Below are positions 1 to 5,861 of a stretch of DNA of 9,083 bases, piece by piece. Position numbers and translations under genes: made by a program. The notes under the pieces are model-generated. The model did not search any database. It worked only from the letters and a program-made list of their open reading frames with translations, and was not told where the DNA came from. How positions within the stretch are numbered: position 1 is the stretch's first letter; each line of letters starts with the position of its first letter. Source of the stretch: DASSJF01 sp035280345 (GTDB lineage Bacteria; Sysuimicrobiota; Sysuimicrobiia; Sysuimicrobiales; Segetimicrobiaceae). The stretch is from contig DATEGA010000308.1 of assembly GCA_035280345.1 (NCBI GenBank), forward strand, positions 1-9,083, in the 5' to 3' direction.

Positions 1-693
1 GCGGTGACGTCGGGCGGCCGGCTCGCCGCCCTGGCCGAGGCGCGCGGGCAGACGGTTGTGCGGGTACCGGGCGGACTGCCGCCGCGCGCGGCGCTCGGCT
101 ACCTTGTGGGTCCCGTGCTCGCGGCACTGGAGCGGTGGGAAGTGTGCCCGCCGTGCGCGAGTGACGTCGAGGAGACGGTCGCTGTGCTCGAGGTGCTCGG
201 GCGTGACCTAGGCCCCGCCATCGCGGAAGAGCGCAACGCCGCCAAGCGCCTCGCCGCCCGGCTGTACGGCCGGATTCCGGTGATCTACGCGGCCGGCCCG
301 GCAATCGAGCCGGCGGCGCGCCGGTGGAAGTCGCAGTTTAATGAAAACAGCAAGACGGTGGCGGTGTGGAACATGTTTCCCGAGCTCGCCCATAACGAGG
401 TGGTGGGGTGGGGCGCCGCCGCGGAGGTCACGGGGCTTCTGGAGACGGTCGTGCTCTTTTCCGGCACCGAGGACCCGCGGACGCGGCGGCTGGTCGATGC
501 CGCCGCGGAAGCGATGCCGGGCGGGCTCACGAACGTCCACGAAGTCGCCGGCTGCGGTGAGAGCCTGCTCGCGCGGCTCTTCTCGCTTGTGTTGATCGGC
601 GATCTGACGAGCGTGTACCTCGCGTACCTGCGCGGCGTGGACCCGACGCCGATCGACGCGATCACGATCCTGAAGCAGCGAATGCGCGGATAG
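1..693 (+). CDS. Bifunctional phosphoglucose/phosphomannose isomerase, C-terminal part (5' end outside the window)
   Basis: Interconverts glucose-6-phosphate or mannose-6-phosphate with fructose-6-phosphate in the cytoplasm. The frame is open from base 1, so the GTG at 4 is an internal codon (it lies in the SIS-domain TSGG phosphate-binding motif) and about 100 N-terminal residues are missing. Counting from that GTG as residue 1, the family motif FNENSK is at 112-117 and HNE at 130-132. In the Pyrobaculum aerophilum enzyme the catalytic Glu203 and His219 are 16 residues apart; here Glu114 and His130 have the same spacing. A lysine near the C-terminus (Lys224, in ILKQRM) matches that enzyme's active-site Lys298. 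The protein ends five residues later, as expected, so the 3' end is intact. An ABC sugar-type ATPase gene follows 118 bp downstream on the same strand, consistent with sugar metabolism. Family assignment is secure; the preferred substrate cannot be read from the sequence. Confidence 0.93.
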   Translation, partial: AVTSGGRLAALAEARGQTVVRVPGGLPPRAALGYLVGPVLAALERWEVCPPCASDVEETVAVLEVLGRDLGPAIAEERNAAKRLAARLYGRIPVIYAAGPAIEPAARRWKSQFNENSKTVAVWNMFPELAHNEVVGWGAAAEVTGLLETVVLFSGTEDPRTRRLVDAAAEAMPGGLTNVHEVAGCGESLLARLFSLVLIGDLTSVYLAYLRGVDPTPIDAITILKQRMRG

Positions 694-736
694 TCGGTAG
701 AAGGGCGCGTTCCAGTCCGCGTCGTAGACACCCGGG

Positions 737-797
737 CGCGGAAGAAACTCCCAGGCGCGGCGTCCGCAGGGCGCGGCGCGGAGACTGGTCTTCCGCG
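737..797 (+). promoter_or_regulatory. Dyad/hairpin in the leader of the ABC ATPase gene, abutting its ribosome binding site
   Basis: CGCGGAAGA (737-745) is perfectly complementary to TCTTCCGCG (789-797). An inner CTCC/GGAG pairing (748-751 with 780-783) and a GCGG-CGT-CCGC mini-hairpin lie in the loop. The 3' arm ends on the first G of the Shine-Dalgarno-like GGGGGAGG (797-804), which lies 7 nt before the ATG at 812. No T-run follows, so it does not look like an intrinsic terminator. A leader structure modulating translation, or a GC-rich coincidence, are both possible. No clear -35/-10 pair was recognised in the 694-811 gap. Confidence 0.4.
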
Positions 798-811
798 GGG
801 GAGGCAGCACC

Positions 812-1906
<1,095 letters not shown>

Positions 1907-1922
1907 AGGGCTGGCGAAGGGC

Positions 1923-1978
1923 GGGGGCGATTCTGCTACCGGCCGCTACCGGCCGTTACAGATTGCCCCCTCTCTGCT
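1923..1978 (+). terminator. Intrinsic terminator-like hairpin after the ABC ATPase gene
   Basis: GGGGGCGAT (1923-1931) pairs with ATTGCCCCC (1962-1970), one G-U wobble included. The loop contains two CCGGCCG blocks that can pair with each other, and a pyrimidine-rich tail TCTCTGCTT follows. It starts 16 nt after the TAA of the ATPase gene. The tail is not a pure U-run, but a homologous copy at 4394-4455 keeps the stem and has a better tail, which supports a real terminator. Confidence 0.65.
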
Positions 1979-2038
1979 TATCATCGCCGAAGAACTGTTC
2001 TAGGACGTCGGCCGCTGGAGCGTCCTGGCCCGGTATCT

Positions 2039-2242
2039 TGGTGGGCATACAGGTCCATCGTGGTGCAGCCGACGGTCGTGGTCGAGGTCAAGTACCGGCG
2101 GCATCTCCGGGACGGACTACGACACGCGGCGCTGAAGGGAATCCGGCCGCATAGGCGGCCACGGGTGATCCGGCGGTCGGTGTTTACCGAACGAGGTCCA
2201 TCGAGGCAGCTAAGACGAGGCGCTCAAGCGCCCGTGCAGTAA
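2039..2242 (+). pseudogene. Decayed coding remnant, possibly C-terminal part of an ATP-dependent DNA ligase
   Basis: In this frame the stretch from 2060 reads VQPTVVVEVKYRRH followed by DGLRHAALKGIR (to about 2149). That pattern recalls the C-terminal OB-fold strand of ATP-dependent DNA ligases (P-x-VVEV-x-Y ... LRH-x3-KG-x-R). Only about 30 residues resemble a family; no adenylation domain or KxDG motif lies upstream, and the residues after 2150 are Arg-rich and unlike anything I recognise. The frame closes at TAA 2240-2242, just 6 nt before the in-frame GTG of the next gene. No ribosome binding site is evident for the GTG codons at 2060/2063. I read it as a gene remnant, but a 60-aa real small protein or a non-coding stretch cannot be excluded. 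The rest of 1979-2248 holds nothing else I recognise. Confidence 0.4.
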
Positions 2243-2248
2243 TCCTCC

Positions 2249-3166
2249 GTGAACCGCGAAGACCTTCACGTCGTTACAGGAGCATTCGGGTTCAGCGGGC
2301 GCTTCATTACCCACCGACTGCTCGCGGCGGGAAAGCGCGTGATGACACTTACCGGGCACCCTGACCGGCCGAGCCCATTTGGCGACCGGGTACGCGTGGC
2401 GCCATACCGCTTTGACGATCCTACCGAACTTGCGCGATCGCTACGCGGAGCCAGCGTCCTATACAACACCTATTGGGTCCGATTCCCGTATAGACAGGTG
2501 ACTTTTGAGGCGGCGGTGGCAAACACCGAGGCGCTCGTTCGCGCGTGTCGTGCGGCAGGAATCCCTCGGATCGTCCATTTGAGCGTGACGAGCGCCGCGG
2601 AAGAGTCGCCGCTGCCCTATTTCCGAGGTAAGGGCCTTGTCGAACGCACGATCCGCGAGTCAGGGCTCTCGTACGCGATACTCCGCCCGGCGCTCGTGTA
2701 CGGTTCCGGGGACATCCTCGTCAACAACATCGCATGGTTCTTGCGGCGCAGTCCGGTATTTCCAGTCATGGGCGACGGCGCGTACCGCCTCCAGTGCGTC
2801 GACGTGGAGGAACTGGCGGCGATCGCGGTCGACGCGGGTTCGGGCTCGGAAAGTCGCACGTTTGATGTCGTGGGGCCTGAGACGCACACCTTCGAGGGCC
2901 TCGTGCGCCTTGTCGGCGGGGCGGTTCAGGGCCGCGCGCGGATCGTTCACGCGCCCCGAGGCGCGGTCCGGATGTTGCTTGCGCTGGCCGGTGCGATGGT
3001 TCACGATGTGGTGCTCACGCGCGGCGAGATCGACGGTTTGATGGCCGATCTGCTCGTTTCGGACGACGCGCCGATCGCTGCGGGTCGCTTCAGCGATTGG
3101 GTTACACGACGTGGCGCGTCGCTCGGCCGCATCTACGCGTCGGAACTGGCCCGGCATTTCCGCTGA
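2249..3166 (+). CDS. NAD(P)-binding SDR-family protein, NmrA/NDUFA9-like (atypical extended SDR)
   Basis: Predicted cytoplasmic NAD(P)-dependent oxidoreductase or epimerase-like protein, 305 aa, substrate unknown. The N-terminus carries the Rossmann nucleotide-binding motif GAFGFSG (residues 11-17, GxxGxxG). A Ser112 in LSVTS and Tyr124-x3-Lys128 in YFRGK match the SDR catalytic Ser/Tyr/Lys arrangement, and LRPALVYG (145-152) is the conserved segment after the active site. The overall pattern resembles the NDUFA9-like and NmrA-like atypical SDRs. The GTG at 2249 is the only usable start: an in-frame TAA lies at 2240-2242 and the next Met would cut away the Rossmann motif. There is no GGAGG-like site in front of it, so translation may depend on reinitiation after the upstream frame. 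The start of the gene is less GC-rich by eye than its neighbours, a weak hint of a different history. Confidence 0.9.
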   Translation: MNREDLHVVTGAFGFSGRFITHRLLAAGKRVMTLTGHPDRPSPFGDRVRVAPYRFDDPTELARSLRGASVLYNTYWVRFPYRQVTFEAAVANTEALVRACRAAGIPRIVHLSVTSAAEESPLPYFRGKGLVERTIRESGLSYAILRPALVYGSGDILVNNIAWFLRRSPVFPVMGDGAYRLQCVDVEELAAIAVDAGSGSESRTFDVVGPETHTFEGLVRLVGGAVQGRARIVHAPRGAVRMLLALAGAMVHDVVLTRGEIDGLMADLLVSDDAPIAAGRFSDWVTRRGASLGRIYASELARHFR

Positions 3167-3499
3167 GGTTCGGCAGGCCCTCGTCCAGGCTAGGCGGCGA
3201 GACGTCCCCTGTGGGGCACGGCCACCGGAACGGAGGGTCGCAAATCCGCAGCTTCACCTTTCACGCGGATGGTGCCGGTCCACTTACGATCGTGCGCCGC
3301 CCTCCAGCGCCGTTCTGATGAGCGCCAGAGAGACGGTCTTGTAAGTCAGTTTCAGCGTCTCGTGAGCGAGCGGACTAGAACCGTCCTTGTCGCGTTGTTG
3401 ATCGGTGGCCTCCTGTATTGAGTCCCAGGTGACTTCCGGCGCAGTAACGTTTAGGCCCAACCTCGCAAGTGCCATGCGCAGCGCTATCCGCGCTGCTGC
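3167..3499. other. Intergenic region between convergent SDR and LolA-like genes
   Basis: This 333-bp stretch separates the end of the SDR gene (+) from the end of the secreted-protein gene (-). It holds short inverted repeats: CCCC-TGT-GGGG at 3206-3216 and ATCCGC/GCGGAT at 3244-3249/3265-3270. Neither has a T-run, so I cannot call a terminator. The only coding candidate is the small minus-strand frame at 3284-3475, listed separately. Confidence 0.6.
3284..3475 (-). CDS. Possible small hypothetical protein (63 aa)
   Basis: A minus-strand frame of 63 codons starts at ATG (3475-3473), 24 nt after the stop of the upstream secreted-protein gene, so it could be the last gene of that unit. The product is soluble, mixed in composition (TWDSIQEATDQQRDKDG, then a likely amphipathic helix LAHETLKLTYKTVSLALI), and has no signal peptide or membrane segment. 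I recognise no family. No good ribosome binding site is visible ahead of the ATG, and codon choice is less GC-biased than in the clear genes. It may be an undescribed small protein or simply an open frame by chance. Confidence 0.28.
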   Translation of the reverse strand: MALARLGLNVTAPEVTWDSIQEATDQQRDKDGSSPLAHETLKLTYKTVSLALIRTALEGGARS

Positions 3500-4102
3500 T
3501 TATCCGCACATGGGCGGGTCGAACGCGATTGGCACACCGAAGTCGTAGAAGTCGCCTGTCCACATGTTGTTATCCTGGTCGGAGACGAAACGCCGGGGCA
3601 GGCCATTCTGGGCGCCGATGTACAGCACGCCCTCTTTCTTCGGGTCGGCGTAGCCGTAACCACGGACCGACATGCCGTCGATCACGGTGTCGGGCTTGCG
3701 GATCACCTCGTCCTTCCATTCTTTTTGCCACTTGCCGGTGTCAAAGAGCAGGCGGTTCGCCGCCTGGCTTTTCACGCACCGCCATCCGGTTGGCGCGCCC
3801 GGAAAGTCGTAGCGCGTGCGGGTCTCCGGGCCAATCGTGTATACTTCTATCGAGCCCTTGTCCGACTTGGCCACGATGTGCCGCTTGTCCGGGTTGATGA
3901 TTTCCCAGACACCGCTGCCGTCGTGGCCGCTAATCTTGATTTTGTAACTCGACAGGGCGTTGAGCCTTTCGAACGCGGCAATGACTTCCTGCTTTGCCGC
4001 GGGGTCACCCGCTGCAAATGCCTGGGGACCGATCACGGACCCGGCCACGTCAGCGGCCGCGATCGCGCAAACTGTCAACCAAGCTATGGTCGAGAGTCGC
4101 AT
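3500..4102 (-). CDS. Secreted LolA/LppX-like protein of unknown function
   Basis: Predicted exported protein of 200 aa. The N-terminus is a signal peptide (residues 1-30, hydrophobic run LSTIAWLTVCAIAAA, likely cleavage after AFA). The mature part begins with a helix (KQEVIAAFERLNALSSY) and continues as short alternating beta segments (YKIKISG, GVWEIINPDKRHIVA, SIEVYTIGPETRTRY). It ends in a YDFGVPIAFDPP motif. This order recalls the LolA/LppX superfamily of lipid- or lipoprotein-binding half-barrels, including the typical closing phrase on Pro residues. There is no lipobox cysteine, so it should be periplasmic or extracellular and not lipid-anchored. Cysteines at the GWRC site and in the C-terminal PPMCG could pair. 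The ATG (4102-4100) has a purine-rich GAAAGGAAGG about 11-14 nt upstream. The fold assignment is by pattern only; the ligand is unknown. Confidence 0.85.
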   Translation of the reverse strand: MRLSTIAWLTVCAIAAADVAGSVIGPQAFAAGDPAAKQEVIAAFERLNALSSYKIKISGHDGSGVWEIINPDKRHIVAKSDKGSIEVYTIGPETRTRYDFPGAPTGWRCVKSQAANRLLFDTGKWQKEWKDEVIRKPDTVIDGMSVRGYGYADPKKEGVLYIGAQNGLPRRFVSDQDNNMWTGDFYDFGVPIAFDPPMCG

Positions 4103-4182
4103 ACCTGTGCGCCCTTCCTTTCAAGAGTAAGCGTTTCCAGGCGGGCCCATCTTTCAGGACCGCACCGCGAGGCTCCTGTGCG

Positions 4183-4205
4183 GGTCGGGCGACCGGGGCC
4201 CGACC
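4183..4205. repeat. Perfect 8-bp GC hairpin upstream of the LolA-like gene
   Basis: GGTCGGGC (4183-4190) and GCCCGACC (4198-4205) are perfectly complementary around a 7-base loop. On the minus strand it lies about 80-100 nt before the ATG of the LolA-like gene. No T-run follows on either strand. It could be a leader structure, an operator, or the stem of a weak terminator; the sequence alone does not decide. Confidence 0.4.
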
Positions 4206-4331
4206 AATTCCCTACGCGGTTCCCCTTTGGCCGCGCCGGGCGCGCGCGCCACCGCGGGCCTGATCGGGCCTCACCGATCCTGAGCGAACGCCCCGAAGCC
4301 CTTTGAAATCAAGGGCGGAGCCCCTCCCGAC

Positions 4332-4376
4332 AAGATGCACCTCTTCAACCCTGAGACGCACGCGGCGATTTTATAA
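4332..4376 (+). pseudogene. Orphan 3' end of an ABC ATPase gene (14 terminal codons and stop)
   Basis: Reads KMHLFNPETHAAIL and TAA, residue for residue the last 14 amino acids of the ABC ATPase at 812-1906. The two base substitutions inside these codons (CTT to CTC, CCG to CCT) are both synonymous, and the codon just before differs as Asn (AAT) against Asp (GAC). Upstream of 4329 the frame continues as PKPFEIKGGAPP, which does not match the ATPase, so similarity breaks abruptly. The likely reading is the remnant of a second, once complete sugar ABC ATPase gene whose body has been deleted, or a duplicated 3' end. It cannot make a functional protein. Confidence 0.8.
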
Positions 4377-4450
4377 GGGCTGGCGAAGAGCAAGGGGGGC
4401 GATTGTGTCACCGGCCGCCACCGGCCGATGAGCCATCGCCCCCCTTCTGT
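4332..4450 (+). repeat. Duplicated segment, copy 2 (orphan ATPase tail plus terminator)
   Basis: Direct-repeat partner of 1862-1978, about 2.47 kb downstream in the same orientation. The shared part covers the last codons of the ATPase, the stop, the GGGCTGGCGAAG spacer and the whole hairpin. The loop keeps the paired CCGGCCG blocks (4411-4417 and 4421-4427). Weak similarity may run on to about 4470. Confidence 0.85.
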
Positions 4451-4455
4451 TTTGT
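4394..4455. terminator. Terminator hairpin, copy 2, possibly bidirectional
   Basis: GGGGGGCGAT (4394-4403) pairs perfectly over 10 bp with ATCGCCCCCC (4435-4444). On the plus strand the tail is TTCTGTTTTGTCGTT, a better U-rich run than copy 1. On the minus strand the tail is TTGCTCTTC, which also suits termination. Only the minus-strand use has a current client: the tyrosine-rich protein gene ends about 100 nt upstream in that direction (stop at 4543). Compared with copy 1, one stem pair is C-G where copy 1 has a G-U wobble. Confidence 0.7.
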
Positions 4456-4542
4456 CGTTACCCGCGAAGACCTTGGACCGCGGGCCTGGTGAAGGGCGAC
4501 CAGAACGGCGGCCCTCCGCACCTCGACTATCGCACGGTTAAC

Positions 4543-5271
4543 CTACGGATGTTGGCCGTTGTTTGGGCACGGCGGTTCTCCCTGATGCCCGCATTGCTGC
4601 TGGCGATTATGGGACCCGCCGGGATCGCCCCGGCCGCCGCCTTGGCTTCCGTAGGGTTGCTGCTGGTAGTGGGTATTCGGCTGCCCCTGGTGATCTGACG
4701 CACCGGGGCGCCACTGCGGCTGAGGTGGGCGCTGGTAGGCTGGTGCGAGATTTCTCCGGTCGGTGTCCCAGTGCGAATCGCCCTGGCGGATCGATGCGTG
4801 CGAGTAGGCCCCGTTGGCGACGTATTCGCCATGATACTCGTGGTAGGCCGGACGGTAATAGACCTGACGGTAGGGGCCATAGTAGGGGTAGCGGTATAGG
4901 TGGCCGTCACCGTCTCGCGACAGGACGTACTGGACTCGGTTGATGACGACCACGCCGAGCACCAATCCGACAACGGGCGGCGCCACAACGATGACCGGCG
5001 CGGCCGCCGGGTAGAAACCTGCGTAGGGCCGGTACCGCGGGTGATAGTAGTGCCGGTAATACTCGCCGTAGTACGGATACCGATAGTAGCCTCCGTCCGG
5101 GCCATGCACGATCAGATAGAGGAGCCCGGCGACGATGACCGTCCCGAGTACGATGCCCCAGAGAGGAACGGGCGACACTTGAAGGGGCTGCGCCTGGGCT
5201 GAGCCCATGCCGGCCAGTCCGAGCGCCGGAATGAGCACGATCCCGAGAATTAGGGCTATTGGTATGCGCAT
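4543..5271 (-). CDS. Secreted tyrosine-rich protein with hydrophobic segments, unknown function
   Basis: 242 aa, not assigned to a family I know. Layout: signal peptide 1-28 (hydrophobic run then AQA); hydrophobic segment 37-55 (LWGIVLGTVIVAGLLYLIV); Tyr/His/Arg/Pro-rich block 62-88; second hydrophobic segment 91-112 rich in Val and Pro; second Tyr-rich block 125-150; hydrophilic Gln/Gly/Pro/His-rich tail from about 175 with two cysteines near the end. The heptapeptide YRYPYYG occurs in both Tyr blocks (63-69 and 126-132), suggesting an internal duplication. The start ATG (5271-5269) is preceded by GGGAGGTAG six bases upstream. The open frame extends 56 codons further 5', but that extension is unlike a protein start and would bury the signal peptide. 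Probably envelope-associated; surface adhesion, matrix or metal binding are guesses. It is divergent from the pilB unit across a 221-bp spacer. Confidence 0.83.
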   Translation of the reverse strand: MRIPIALILGIVLIPALGLAGMGSAQAQPLQVSPVPLWGIVLGTVIVAGLLYLIVHGPDGGYYRYPYYGEYYRHYYHPRYRPYAGFYPAAAPVIVVAPPVVGLVLGVVVINRVQYVLSRDGDGHLYRYPYYGPYRQVYYRPAYHEYHGEYVANGAYSHASIRQGDSHWDTDRRNLAPAYQRPPQPQWRPGASDHQGQPNTHYQQQPYGSQGGGRGDPGGSHNRQQQCGHQGEPPCPNNGQHP

Positions 5272-5492
5272 CTGTCTACCTCCCGGTGGCAATCGGCCCT
5301 TTCGAAGCCCTGTTGTGCCCGCGCAGACCCCGTTCCGGACGGTTTCGGATCGTTTGAGTTTGCGGTCCGCCGCCACGGTATTGAGGCGGCGCCAAAATTG
5401 CCGGAGGTCTGCTGACGATCGCCTTGGGGCATGGTGCAATTATTGCGCCGTTATGAGAGATGGCCGGAGAAGGGCCCGGAGGTGTGAATCCC
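5272..5492. promoter_or_regulatory. Divergent spacer between the tyrosine-rich gene and the pilB unit, with two dyads
   Basis: It should hold the promoters of both divergent units. CGCCGCC (5368-5374) pairs with GGCGGCG (5385-5391) around a 10-base loop. An interrupted palindrome lies at 5433-5449: GG-T-GCAAT-T-ATTGC-G-CC, symmetric except for one pair and the central base. It sits 44-60 nt before the GTG at 5493, a reasonable place for an operator. I could not pick out a convincing -35/-10 pair in either direction; the promoter content is inferred from gene orientation. Confidence 0.45.
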
Positions 5493-5861
5493 GTGCGTTC
5501 CGACAGGATCGAGAAGAAGCTCATTCCCGTCGTCCTCTACACCGCGACTCATCGAATCGAGGGATTTTATCACGCTGATGACAACGGGGGACGCCTTCTC
5601 GACGACCTCAATGCGCAGCACCGAGACTTCATCCCCCTCACGAACGTGCGGATGACGCCGTTGGGTGCGGAGGGCCAGTTGATGGTCGCAAAGTTCCTCG
5701 CCGTCAATCGACGGACGATCATGCTCTTCTTCCCGAACCCGAAGGTCGTGCCCCAGGAAGGCGAGGCGGAGTCTGCCTCGCGCGATGGGTCGACGCCCGC
5801 GCAACGGTTTAAGACATCACCCTATGTTCCGGGCCTTGTGCTTGGCAGCGACGATGCCTGA
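5493..5861 (+). CDS. Small conserved-looking uncharacterised protein, translationally coupled to pilB-like gene
   Basis: 122 aa from GTG 5493. No signal peptide or membrane helix. The N-terminal 75 residues look like a compact beta-rich domain: KLIPVVLYTATHRIEGFYH, then RLLDDLN, then DFIPLTNVRMTP and a closing RRTIMLFFPNPKVV. This order (modified-surface strand, short turn, FIPLT strand) recalls small uncharacterised bacterial domains I have seen near motility or signalling genes, perhaps DUF6812-like, but I am not sure of the name. The last 35 residues are likely disordered. GTG 5493 is chosen because GGAGGT (5478-5483) lies 9 nt upstream; GTG 5484 is too close to it, and ATG 5460 lacks a site but remains possible (133 aa). 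The stop TGA (5859-5861) overlaps the ATG of the next gene at 5854 by 8 bp, so both are probably made together. Confidence 0.8.
   Translation: MRSDRIEKKLIPVVLYTATHRIEGFYHADDNGGRLLDDLNAQHRDFIPLTNVRMTPLGAEGQLMVAKFLAVNRRTIMLFFPNPKVVPQEGEAESASRDGSTPAQRFKTSPYVPGLVLGSDDA

Larger units (their letters stand above)
4103..4542. other. 440-bp intergenic region between two minus-strand genes
   Basis: Contains, from left to right: the leader of the LolA-like gene, a strong GC hairpin (4183-4205), a 6-bp GCCCTT/AAGGGC dyad near 4299-4317, the orphan ABC ATPase tail (4332-4376) and its terminator hairpin (4394-4455). Then about 85 bp lead to the stop of the tyrosine-rich protein gene. Apart from the ATPase tail I find no convincing coding sequence on either strand and no RNA gene that I recognise. 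Confidence 0.7.

Noticed and set aside
3167..4330. Search for a tRNA, CRISPR repeat or riboswitch in the non-coding stretches
   Set aside because: The hairpins seen (3206-3216, 3244-3270, 4183-4205) are simple dyads; no cloverleaf, no regularly spaced repeat and no known aptamer core was recognised.
1907..4400. Insertion sequence or composite transposon bounded by the two duplicated segments
   Set aside because: The segments are direct repeats containing a gene tail and terminator, no transposase lies between them, and no terminal inverted repeats or target-site duplications were seen.
4462..4474. 13-bp exact match (CCGCGAAGACCTT) with 2254-2266 at the start of the SDR gene
   Set aside because: A match of this length between two places in a 9-kb GC-rich window is expected about once by chance, and flanking bases do not align.
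4489..4698. 69-codon plus-strand frame with a hydrophobic stretch, just after the duplicated terminator
   Set aside because: It overlaps the 3' end of the tyrosine-rich protein gene in antisense, has no ribosome binding site, and its hydrophobic look arises from reverse reading of Gln/Gly/Pro codons.
5272..5439. 56-codon N-terminal extension of the tyrosine-rich protein up to an ATG at 5439
   Set aside because: The extension is Arg-rich, would place the signal peptide internally, and the ATG at 5271 has a clear GGGAGGT ribosome site.
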